From NCBI GenBank assembly GCA_963921405.1, contig OY992892.1:89818992-89882991 (forward strand): a stretch of 64,000 bases of DNA. The letters run 5' to 3'. Both the position numbers and the translations under genes were made by a program. The stretch comes from Cepaea hortensis. Taxonomy: Eukaryota > Mollusca > Gastropoda > Stylommatophora > Helicidae. Each line of letters begins with the position of its first letter. The stretch's first letter is position 1. The notes below the pieces were generated by a model, which ran no database searches, was not told where the DNA came from, and worked only from the letters and a program-made list of their open reading frames with translations. Shown here piece after piece: positions 11,740 to 22,149 of the stretch.

Positions 11740-12200
11740 ACATCTGTCCAGTTCTATCTGTACGCACTACGGCCTGACAATCAGACACTGATTGCTCTGG
11801 AACTAGAATAACGGTTAATCACATCCTACATTATATCACACAATAACAGGCAGTCGCGGTGGCCAAACTCCTTGACATTCTAGCAGTCACAAAGAATTCC
11901 CCAGTTGAAATTTCTGTGGCACCACGTGAACAGGCAGAATCACATTTAAACAAAAACAGTGTTAAAATACGTATTATTGTGTGATGGTATCAATTGCAGT
12001 TTCATTACGTATTGTTTTATTTGGAGTCCAGTCACTGGCTTGGTCAGCCGGGTCGGTGTGTTTTAAATCTGCCTCGATGTTGTTCGAACCCATGATAGCT
12101 GTGTCGGCGGACAATGGTCCGGTCTGTGCGCTGCCCAGGCACTCACACTAGCCATTAGGGAATGTATTTATGTGTAGCAACCACACTAGCAATTAGAGTT
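11740..12200. other. No gene; possible SINE remnant
   Basis: Includes cctcgatgttgttcgaaccc at about 12072, which could be a degenerate tRNA-type B box, but no second copy of the surrounding sequence was found in the window. Confidence 0.3.
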
Positions 12201-12205
12201 AGCAT

Positions 12206-12665
<460 letters not shown>

Positions 12666-12689
12666 TTCTGTGTTACTATCTGCCTCACT

Positions 12690-13767
12690 CCCTGTCTGTT
12701 GTTTGTTTGTCCTGCTGTCTGTCTGTCTGTCTGTGTGAGAGGTGGGGGAGGTGTGGGATGTGCAGGTGGATGACGGATGTATGTGAGGATGGGGGATGTG
12801 TGTTTGGCTGGGTAGTTGGGGTGTGTGTGGGTGGGTTGGTATATGAGAGATGCATCTGTTGATGGGCGGGTGGGTGATGTGTGGGTGTGAGTGGTTGATG
12901 GATGAGTACGTGAGTGGGTGGATGTGTGTGAGAGATGAGTGTATGGTTGGGGGATGTGTGTGTGTTTGTGGGAAGATGTGTGTGAACGGCAGATGTGTGT
13001 GGGTGGGGTATATGTGGGTGGTGGGGTTGGTGTGGGTGGGATATGTGTGTTTGTGGGCGTTTATGGGTGAGGGATATGTGTGGGCAAGTGAGGAGATGTG
13101 TTTCTGAGTGGGGATGTGTGTATAGGTGGAGAGTGTGTAGTTGAGAGGTGGCGGATATTGGGTGGGTGAGTGGGTGTAGGTTGGCTGATGTGTGTGTGGG
13201 TGGGTGGGGAAAATTGTGAGGGTGCAGGATGTATGTATGGATAGGTGCGGGATGTGTGGGTTGACGGGGGTATGTGTGTGTGGTTTTCTGATGTGTGTTT
13301 TGCTGGGTGGTTGCGGGTATGTGGGTGGGTGGTGGAGAATATGTGGGTGGGTGTGTGCGTGTCGATTATGAGATGGGTGGGGGATGTATGTGTGGGTGGG
13401 GAAATGTGTGTGGGTGGGGGATCGGGATGTTTGCCTGAGTCTGTGTGAGTGCGTGGAGGTATGTGTGGGTTGGTGGGGGGGGGGGGGGGGTGCGAGGGTG
13501 ATATGTGGGTGGCTGCGGGGTGTGAGGGTGGATGGGAGATGTGTCTCACAACATTGCAATATGCACTGTTTATGTTTACAACTTTCATTTGACAATGTTT
13601 TTTCCCCCATGTGAATGTACCATGCGTAATAAGCATTGTTTATGCTTACAAAATCAATTTGACAATTTTGTTTTTTTCCATATGTAAATGTAACATGCAC
13701 ATTTGATGAATGAAAGATGCGTGCCCAATTTGTTACCCTTTTAAAATAAAGTTCGTTCGTTCGTTCG

Positions 13768-13772
<5 letters not shown>
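12690..13772 (+). mobile_element. TG-rich retroposon with (TTCG)n tail
   Basis: About 0.8 kb of degenerate TGTGGGTGGG-type repeats is followed by unique sequence (catttgacaatgttttttcc) and the 3' end taaaataaagttcgttcgtt. The same parts in the opposite orientation make up 30140-32347, so this is a repeated family. The multiples of GTTC look like the tail of a LINE-mobilised element. Long frames across the GT-rich part on either strand are low complexity. Confidence 0.7.
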
Positions 13773-13851
<79 letters not shown>

Positions 13852-13945
13852 CTGTCTCTCTCTCTCTCGCATCTCCATGATCTCATGGCTGGTGAAATCG
13901 GGTACCGTGCTTTCTCGGATAAGGACGACAGACAGGGAATCCCGC
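13773..13945. repeat. (CT)n followed by a direct repeat of 12498-12566
   Basis: After (CT)n, the block tttctcggataaggacgaca (gacagggaatcc) repeats the sequence at 12526-12555. The TG-rich retroposon therefore lies between two copies of a (CT)n plus unique block. Confidence 0.8.
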
Positions 13946-13959
13946 CCGAAAGTTATTCA

Positions 13960-14436
13960 CGTTAAAATGTCCACGTCATTTGGAAATTACACAAAGAAAG
14001 GCCATTAGACCGACCATGCTAAGTTCGAGTCCAGTAGCTTGGGCGGAATCTGTCTAGAAGAAGCAGACCTGAAACGAATGCATGCCAAGAGTAGATACGC
14101 CCAGCTTTGGGTCGCATAACTAAGTGTGGCGACACTCGAAAGAGGAACAAAGCGAGAAGAAGAAATTGCATATGGTAGTTCGAATCCACGTGTGAGTATA
14201 ACTGTCAATTATTTATAGTTGATTTATTCGTATATCTTCTCTACTCTTTGTTTTATTATCTTACCATGAGTGCATTGAGAAGGTGTTTCTCTTTATTTTT
14301 TTTTTCTAGTTGTTCAGTCTTCGTGTCTCTACATCTATAAATGACGATCACTAAATCTATTTCTCATGAAATGCCCGTGTCATGATTATTTTCTTGGAAA
14401 GTTAATGATGTTAGTTGTTGCTATGACTGACCCCAG
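13960..14436. other. Intron sequence, no gene
   Basis: Nothing recognised until the acceptor of the exon at 14437. Confidence 0.4.
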
Positions 14437-14571
14437 GTTGCCCTGACAAGTCATATGGTTCATCTTGCTACTCCAGTTGTTCTATGCACTGCTTGAATGG
14501 AACCTGTAACCAAGATAATGGAACGTGTCCTGTCTGCATTGATGGATACAATGGAGCAAGGTGTAAATACG
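14437..14571 (+). CDS. EGF-repeat receptor, exon with one EGF-like repeat
   Basis: A 135-bp (45-codon) exon with acceptor tgaccccag and donor gtaggg, phase 1-1. It encodes a single eight-cysteine EGF-like repeat opening CPDKSYGSSC and closing GYNGARC, with NGT sequons for N-glycosylation. Cysteine spacing matches the other single-repeat exons. It is the last EGF exon before the transmembrane exon at 18789, which also starts in phase 1, so the predicted order is EGF repeats, membrane helix, short tail. Confidence 0.85.
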
Positions 14572-14679
14572 GTAGGGTCGAGGACGTTAAGTCGTCTCTT
14601 TCCATGTCTTCAGTTCTGCTGCCTTGCTATTCAGATCATGCCTGCCTTGATGCTTACGGTATTCTTCTGCTTCTTCGTT

Positions 14680-14720
14680 TCTTCTTCTTCTTCTTCTTCT
14701 TCTTCTTCTTCTTCTTCTTG
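14680..14720. repeat. (TTC)n microsatellite
   Basis: About 13 perfect trinucleotide units just downstream of an EGF exon. Confidence 0.95.
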
Positions 14721-14759
14721 CGAAGAAATCTAAACATGAATATAGAAAGGTATAGCAAA

Positions 14760-15430
14760 CAACTATAAAGAGAGAAGGTTTTTCTAGAAGAGATTGGACG
14801 CCATGCGGAGAATGCGGCAGCAGTCCGGTTTGATGAACAATATCCAAACTTGACACCTGCAATGTTAAAATTATGTCTGCATTTGAAAAGACAACACAGG
14901 TGATGGCGGATATAAAATATCACACGATTATCATTATGGGAATGTACGAACCAATATTGAGCAGAGCAGACAAAAACGCTTCTTTGCAAACATGAAACAT
15001 TGATGTTTTCAAGCGATAAAGAGGAAAATGTACAGCAGTAAAAGAGTGGTCTTGACAGTGTCCAAAGAAGCAGAAATAGCATGAACAGAGTATGAAATAA
15101 CGAGTTATATACATGTCATCGTGTCAATATGAACATAAATATAAGACATCTCAGAAATCAAGTCACTAAGTAGCGATTTATTGCCAGAGTCTAATAAATA
15201 AACTGTTATTCATCAGGCAGCAGATGACGTGAGTACGGGAGGCAGAAGGCAGCCGATTTCGAGCATTTGGGACGATTGGATGTCATTTAAGGACACATAA
15301 TAAACGGACACATCTTCTCAGCACGCACATTAAGATACACTCAGATTCAGAAAATATCTAAAGGGCGTTGAAGCTGGTGGACACAATATGCATACACCGA
15401 TATATGCGGATGATACTTTAACACGAGCGT
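14760..15430. other. No gene recognised
   Basis: Intron. No conserved frame or repeat was recognised. Confidence 0.4.
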
Positions 15431-15695
15431 CTGATTTAATCAGGTGCCGTCTCCACAATGAAGGTTGGCTGCAATGGATCTCCAACACTGTCTGTCTCTC
15501 GCCCTGACTGTACAATCTGTCAGATTGCTATTAGTCCATCTCCTGATATTATCTTCACACATTTATTGTGTTCTACCTCTTGCTTGTTGTCTTCAATCAT
15601 ACCCATCAGTATGTTGTTTATTTGTTTTATAACAGTATTATGTCTTTAAATGTGGCCGGAATATTCTACTTGCCTCTGTTTTTAATTTAATTCAT
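15430..15695 (-). mobile_element. LINE 3' fragment, first half (interrupted)
   Basis: On the + strand it reads ggtgccgtctccacaatgaa, matching the - strand LINE at 53944-54370 over its whole length. The match breaks at 15695 and resumes at about 16151, because a second LINE has inserted. Confidence 0.78.
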
Positions 15696-16143
15696 CACAC
15701 CAACCCTATGCTACCAATCTCAAACCTGGACTTTATCCAAATTACACCTTCGCAAAATCAACACCTGCGAAATGAGATGCCTGAGGAGAGCTGCCAACTT
15801 AACAATCCGAGACGGAGTAAGAAATGCTACTATCAGACAGACTGTGGGATCAACACCTTGTGCCACATTTATTGACAGACAGAAGATCAAGTGGTTTGGC
15901 CATGTCATTAGAATGCAACATCAACAACTACCCTCACTGGCCTTACATCAAAGATCATCTGCGACGAGACCACGAGGACGTCCAAGAAGAAAATGGATTG
16001 ACGACATCAGAGACATTGTACAACCACACGGAATGACACTATCCAGTGCCGTCCACCGGGCGCTGGAACGCAAATTATTCCTCCCCACGACGCTTGACGG
16101 CAGAAGTGGAAGATGATGATGATGATGATGATGATGAAATATC
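15696..16143 (+). mobile_element. 5'-truncated LINE nested in another LINE
   Basis: Encodes a LINE C-terminus (MRCLRRAANLTIRDG, then GHVIRMQ, then TRPRGRPRRKWIDDI) ending in a (GAT)n tail at 16104-16136. It is flanked by the direct repeat aattcat at 15689-15695 and 16144-16150. The interrupted host LINE continues on both sides, so the order of insertion is clear. Confidence 0.82.
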
Positions 16144-16290
16144 AATTCATTCTCAGTTTTGCTAGAACCCCTGTATTTGAATGTTTTTGTTTCTATGAAA
16201 TGCGAGCATATTCTTCTGCATTTCCACATCTACAGGGCCTCTCTCTATTCGACCTTCTAATTGATAGCGTCTGATTGTTACCGTCCCATC
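16144..16290 (-). mobile_element. LINE 3' fragment, second half
   Basis: Contains cacatctacagggcctctct, matching 54283-54300 and following sequence in the other copy. Continuation of 15430-15695. Confidence 0.7.
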
Positions 16291-16469
16291 AGTCTAGATG
16301 AGATGTTAGAGAGGAACGAGATTAAGATAGTATCATTAAATGTTAGCAGAACTGAATCTAGTACATTTGTTAAAGAATGTATACATGTCACTATACTTTC
16401 GTACAGACAAAAGTGCACAATACAGTAGGGAATATCTTTTTGTCTTGAGTTAGGTCTTAGTCCGATATG

Positions 16470-16955
16470 TCTGAGCTACCGTAACGCAGTAGACGGTATT
16501 ACATGCTTTCTGTTAGCAGAGAACGGCTTCGAGCGGAGAAGCGCAATTTGGAGGGTACAAACTAGGAATTGCAACCTCCTAATGAGATAAAATGCATTCA
16601 ATGACTAAATGTCATGGCAGGGCAGACCAGGCCCCAAGAGATGGTCGGCAACCCTTTTAGGATCGAATTCCGATATGCGGACAGTTAGAGTATTACTTTT
16701 CTGACACGGCATCTTCTGCAGCTTGACATGTCCCCGATCTATTGGTGTTACTTTTCCTCTGATGTAAACTAGGCAGGCGGGAGAGGGATCATGCTGCATG
16801 GACAACACATGGTCTCTAAATTCGGCCCAGGTTCTGTACCTTGAAGAGATACACCTCCAGTCCTGGTTCCAGCCATGGGTTGTAGATATGATGCCTTTTT
16901 AAAGCACAATGTACCAAACTATCGTCAGTTAAGACGGCAAAGTGCCAGTAATGTG
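16470..16955 (+). mobile_element. Dispersed retroposon, copy 2
   Basis: Homologue of 8600-9047 with a better preserved 3' end: gcctttttaaagcacaatgt, accaaactatcgtcagttaa, gacggcaaagtgcc. The same end closes the LINE at 33571-34159. Confidence 0.65.
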
Positions 16956-17154
16956 TTTGCTTGTTGGTTTGTTAGTTGGTTGGTTTGATATCTAGACTAC
17001 ACAGTGACATCCTGCGGAAGACGTGGCATTGGGTGAAAGAATCTTGTAAAGGGATAGGCGGTGGTCATGAACATAAACGAAAGTCATGAAAATGTCGAGA
17101 ATATATTTCATTCTGAATGAATGTAAGTGCTAAACAATGAAAAAGCAGCAGCAG

Positions 17155-17195
17155 AAGCAGCAGCAGAAGAAGAAGAAGAAGAAGAAGAAGAAGAA

Positions 17196-17249
<54 letters not shown>
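17155..17249. repeat. (CAG)/(AAG)n/(ATG)n compound microsatellite
   Basis: gcagcagaag, then (aag)n, then (atg)n. It creates a spurious poly-K/poly-M reading frame. Confidence 0.95.
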
Positions 17250-17250
<1 letters not shown>

Positions 17251-17779
17251 GTTAATGCCACCCTATTGCCGCTATTCCGATTGTTATTAATTATTGTTTT
17301 TTTTCCTCATTTTATCGATCTTGCTCAAACCTCCCCCCACCCCCCAGCCCCTATACCCAGCCACTCTCTCTCTCATATCTCTCTCGACTCTCTCAGCTCT
17401 CTCTCTCACCTCATTCCTCAAGCTCATCTCTCTATCCCTCTACACCTTCCTCTCTCTCTACAGCTTTGTCTCCTCTGTCTTTTCCTATCTCTCCTCTCTC
17501 TTCCACTGTATCACCTCTCTCTCATTCTCTCTCTCTCTCGCTCTCTCCTCTCTACCCGCGCTTTCTTTTCCCCTCTCTATTTCCATCTCTCTCCCTCCCA
17601 ATATCTCCCCTCTCTCTCTCCCACTCTCTCTCCTCCATATTGCCCCCTCTCTCCCCCTCTATCGTCTCTCTCCTCTTCGCTTTCCCCTCACCCTCCACTA
17701 CTCCTTCTCTCTCCCTCTACCCGCTCTAACTCTTCCCTTCTCTCAACACCGGCACTTAGGCTCAGGAATTTAACAATTC

Positions 17780-18750
17780 TTCATTTGTCATTCAGTAGCA
17801 TGTCCTCTGCAGACCTTCGCTCCCATAACATCCGTCCGAAAAACGCCGGTTATAAGCAAGATGTCCCGCGTCCGATACACCTATCCAGAGATCATCCGCC
17901 ACATTATGCACCCATCTTCTCTTTGGCCTTCCTATTCCTGTCTTCCCGGGTATATACCCCCCATAATAGTTATGTTGAAACTTTCATGGCTTATCAAGTG
18001 ACCAATTGTATTCGTTGTATCATCTTTAGTAGCCAACCTTCTTCAATTTTCGTATGGATGCATGTGTAATTTTCTGCATCCAAGATATTCTTAGAACCCC
18101 TCTTTAAAAATTATATGCAAAGGCATTTATGCGCTGTTCAGTTTGTGTATTAAGTGTTCAAGTCTCAAGCGCGTATGTTGCATTGGGAATTATTCATGTT
18201 CTAAAAAAAATTTTTTTTTTGGGTAGTTATATCTGCCCCTCTCCACAATGTATTCAGTTGTTTTATTTTCTGAAGAGCAAAAGATATCGTCTGTAAATTT
18301 ACTTCACAGTGTCACCATTGTTGGTAATTAATGACCCACGATATTCGACATTTTACACCATCTACAGTGTTTCCTCATTAGCATATCTTTTTTTTTTTTT
18401 TTTTTGCTGTGTTAAAATGTACGTTTTGATTTGCACTCTTCTTTTTGTGTTGATGTTATTATTGTTTCTATATCATTCTGTGATGTGTATAGCAATATTG
18501 TATAGTCAGCATATCGAATCTCTGGTATTTCATGACCACCGATATTTAGTGCACCATATTCCTCCTTGGTTAAATCATCTCTGACATTTCTCATTATATG
18601 TCCGGCGTACACGTTAAAAAAATATAAGGGGACAGCAAACAGGTTTGACGGACTCTTTCCTTGATGTCTAACCAATATGATGTCTCGCCATCTATTCTAA
18701 CTGCTGCTTGTTGGTCTACATAGAGTATTTTTATGAGTTGTACAACATGT
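17780..18750 (-). mobile_element. LINE fragment with RT (copy A)
   Basis: The - strand frame shows an RT region with RYADYTILL (the YADD catalytic box, altered to YADY) in 18412-18675. The 3' end, at 17790 on the + strand, matches the 3' part of the LINE at 38129-38455 (gcatgtcctctgcagacctt). It is broken by frameshifts. Its truncated 5' edge lies only about 40 bp before the splice acceptor of the transmembrane exon. Confidence 0.78.
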
Positions 18751-18788
18751 GATGGAAAGCTCTTCACCAGTAATTCTTATATTTCCAG

Positions 18789-18958
18789 CCCCTTCAAAGG
18801 TATCATCACGGATGTTTATAATAGTTGCCATCTGCGTCCTGGCGTTCGTCCTGCTCTGTTGCTGCTTCCTTCATCTAACAAAGTTAAGACGAGCGGTCAT
18901 CCCCGAGAATCCAGACAGCGAGGTCTTCATCGAGCACGGCTCCACGTCCGCCACCTAG
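18789..18958 (+). CDS. EGF-repeat receptor, transmembrane + tail exon (copy A)
   Basis: Follows an acceptor tcttatatttccag and starts in phase 1, matching the donor of the EGF exon at 14437-14571. The frame has a juxtamembrane stretch (PSKVSSR), a membrane helix of about 20 residues (FIIVAICVLAFVLLCCCFL), a basic stop-transfer segment (KLRR), a short acidic tail (ENPDSEVFIEHG) and a TAG stop at 18956-18958. The result would be a type I single-pass receptor with a tail of about 28 residues. No kinase or phosphatase domain and no ITAM/NPxY motif is seen. Sequence similarity to copy B continues past the stop, so alternative splicing beyond this exon cannot be excluded. Confidence 0.75.
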
Positions 18959-19079
18959 GTCGACTCGCGGAGAAGACGGTATGGACTGTTACATCTAACC
19001 AGCTTTAACCACTTGCCATCTCTTTATGTATTTGAGTATATCAAGCAAGTCAAATACGCTCAAGTATAATCAAGTTAAC

Positions 19080-19240
19080 CGCTGCTATGCTATGGAAAGT
19101 AGTATGAGGGCATGTCGTTCAGAAAGCAATGGAAATAGCAAACTACTGAACGTCAAATTGCCTAGATATCACAAACAGCCAAACATTGCTGGGGTGGTTG
19201 ACTGAGACGTCCTGTAAAGGATATGCAACTAACGTATTAA
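19080..19240 (+). mobile_element. SINE family A copy (in duplication A)
   Basis: Carries gtcgttcagaaagcaatgg, caaactactgaacgt and gacgtcctgtaaaggatatg. It corresponds in position to the copy at 29400-29645 in duplication B, so it predates the duplication. Confidence 0.75.
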
Positions 19241-19360
19241 ACAGAAAGCTCATTTGATGGAATGAAGAAAACTGCCTACATTCCTCTTAATGACATTTTT
19301 TAAAAAAAGGGGGGGGGGAGGGAAATTAATAATTACATCCACGTCTGATATAAACTGTGT

Positions 19361-19368
19361 TACAGGTA
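19361..19368. other. Putative Tigger excision footprint TA-CAGG-TA
   Basis: The sequence gtgttacaggtactttt sits where copy B has gtgtta, then the Tigger-like element starting CAGG, then its end CCTG and tactttt. TA plus four terminal bases plus TA is what imprecise excision of such an element would leave. Confidence 0.6.
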
Positions 19369-19429
19369 CTTTTAATCTGACGGATGACACTTTGCTTAGC
19401 TTTTGACTTCCCACTTCTGTCCTTTCGAA

Positions 19430-20560
19430 AGTGAGGGTGCCGCGCCGCCAAGTTATGTATTATATCACTGGCTGGCAACTCCAAATAATCATAAACTGAC
19501 TCGGGACAAAATCTATATGGCTGAAATAAAGATTATGTACATTCATATCCAAGCGTACAGCTGACAGTGGTTCGTTAAATTAGCTGGGCTTTATATTCTC
19601 CAAGGAGTGGAAAAAGGTAAAGTTAGATGACTAGATTTACATCTCCAAAAGCATTTCTAGCCAGGGCAGATTATCCCCTCCGACTGCTTCCCCCTTCTAC
19701 GTACTTAGGTAACCCCGCACCAATGTAAACACACAGGCGCGTGTGCACAATTGTAAAATAACAGATAACTATGAATTTAAAGCAAACTACAATCACGTTT
19801 ATTGTCTATCATTACTAATTGTACATGATGGTTCTTATAATGATGATGGTGAAATGATGGATAACATTACATAACTTTCATGTTACTTGTATCCTATCTG
19901 GATCTGTGTCCGGGCTCCAATCAAGATAAGAAAGAACAGCAGGACGGTGGTCCGTCCTGTCGCAAGCAGGTCTCTCTCAGTCACTGCACGGGAAGACCTG
20001 GGCCCATGGTGAGTGATGTTTAAAAATGGTTTGTATCTAATTTAAACTTTCAGGCACAGTTACATATACTGTTGTGGGTCTTAATTACTTTTATCTCCTG
20101 GGCTTTTTCATTCTCACGAATTTGCTTATTTCAGTTAACATATTAAGGTGGTTTTAAATGCCTCCACTTCCTCTTGCGTGGCCGGTCGACGATCTGTGCT
20201 GACACTTTACAGTTGACTGGTGTTCTTGGGGCTAGGAGTCCTTTCATCTCCAGCCTTCGCGGGTGAATGATTTCCATTTAACTCCTGCTATGCCCGACCT
20301 TCTACAGGTAATTAATTCTATTCAAGTGTTGGGCCAGTTCACTTGTCTTTTACAGTGCATAGTGACTTATCTCCCTGTTTCAGTCTCACATCTGGGTGGT
20401 TTTACAAATCTGTGATAACACAGCCTGCTTGCGACATGCCTGGGTGGTTTTATTTGTTTTCCAAGCCATTGTGAGCAATCATGCGTCACTGCTCAGCGGT
20501 CTTGTACAATGCTTGTAATACCTTGACTCAGCATTCTTTATTATCGAGAATGCCAATCAT
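19430..20560. other. No gene recognised
   Basis: Mixed-composition sequence. Some - strand stretches near the right edge may extend the coding-like region at 20560-22010. Confidence 0.35.
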
Positions 20561-22010
20561 TCTTCTGTAATTTCTCTAAGTGGTTCATCCATTTTGAAGC
20601 CCGGGAAAGTCTTAGGGGATGGTAAAGCGGCGTTCTGTGACAGAAGCTCCCTCATTCAAAAAGGTTTCTGGAGGAAAACTGTGTCGAAGCTCGCGATAAC
20701 ATCCCATAATACTGCCTAAGCACTCTCCGTTCTAAATCTGCCTAAAATTCCAGGCTTCCAATATTCTGTATGGCAGTGGGTTGTCCTGCCTGTACATAAA
20801 AACGTTCAGTGTCCATAATCCCGGGATACTTCGGATAGCTTCTTGTTCTTGGTCTTCGATCGGAATTGCATGCAACAGATTGGTAAAATCCGGTTGTCAT
20901 CAGGAGGTTGTATCTTTACCCCTCCATGAAAGTTCAAATTCAACGGGATTCTTCTGCGCCTTTGAGCGACTGTTTAAGTCCACTCCATCACTTGGTTTAA
21001 CCATTTCAGCCGATGGGTTGCCAATACTGAAGTCGTGCATAATCTGGCCGCAGTAAAGTTGGTCTCCGTGAATTTCCTCCATCTTTTATAGATCCATAAC
21101 TGATCCTTCAAGTTCATCCTTTTAAAAGGAATAATGTTAAACAGTATGTCTCCATGATGTAAGTTCAACTGGCGTTTAACTTTTTCTGATTGGGGCGTAA
21201 CAATCTTCCTGACTCGGTGCCGGTGGTTTCTCCCCATGATAATTCATGAACGTTCTGAGTTTCTCTGCAATAGAGTGTCTTATGAAATTCATGCTAGAAA
21301 TTGGTAATATACTGTGCCAAGTTGTCCCGCCTTGTGAAATAACAACGTCACTCAAGGGCAATAAAGTAGTGTTACTTTTGAGGAAAGTATCCACACATAG
21401 CTAATCCACTCCTATCAAATCGGTCTGGCTGAAGGGTAAATATATTCCAAAGAGTGTTGGTTCCAAACCACTCTTGAGTTGGGTTACTTCAGGTTCCTTT
21501 AGCTGGGATTCCCTGATAACTTCAGCTATAAAGATGCTAAGGGTTTCTTCCTCCATCTTGTGCAGAGAGTTTTCTTTGACAATAACTACATAAAATGTTG
21601 TCTGTACAAAATCAGAGTTATATTCTGGCTGATAATAATTCCCTGTGTGTCCTGGGTTTGCAAATTTGTATATTCCGAGATCACTACGTCTGGAAATGTT
21701 TCCTTGTCTTGATGTTCCTTTCTGGCCGCGCTTCCCTGTGCTAAGGTCAGTTGATGTGTATCCTGTGGGGGGCTTTTGTCTAAGCAATCCATCACATTGA
21801 GTAAATCATTTGAACTGATCATTTGAACTGATATATAGTGTATTTTCTTGAGCTGCAGCCTCAAAAATCACAGGAGGTTCCGGGTCGTCATTTTTCCCTA
21901 TCTCATTCAAATTTAATCCCACTTCTTGTTCGCCTGAGCCGAAGGGAATACAAGTGTCAGTTAACTCTTCATCTCCAACATCTTTAAATTATGTCCTCAG
22001 ATTCTCTTCC
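20560..22010 (-). pseudogene. Decayed coding-like region of unknown family
   Basis: Several - strand frames follow one another and overlap at frameshifts or stops: 21586-21864, 21401-21787, 21176-21394, 20974-21237 and 20900-21082. Another codon-like stretch runs to about 20700 (DFTNLLHAIPIEDQEQ). Composition is that of a normal globular protein, with mixed hydrophobic and charged residues, not low complexity. I recognise no catalytic motif or family. It could be an old transposon or integrated-virus gene, or a dead host gene. Its single-strand, head-to-tail arrangement is the main reason to think it was once coding. Confidence 0.4.
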
Positions 22011-22149
22011 TCTCGAGATTATTAAAGCAACTCAGAACTAGTGTCGTGAGCCGCTACACACAGTGGGATGTGCTGAGTAGGAGATCCGAGCATTTATGGG
22101 TTGAATCTTTTTGAAGTGCAAAAATGAAGATGATCTGTCGACTAACTAA

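Larger units (their letters stand above)
17320..19430. repeat. Segmental duplication, copy A
   Basis: A CT-rich block, a - strand LINE fragment, the transmembrane exon, a SINE and flanking sequence occur in the same order and orientation as in 27370-29752 plus 32825-32900. Identity looks like roughly 80-85% by eye over the exon and LINE. The left edge is blurred by CT-rich sequence. Confidence 0.75.
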
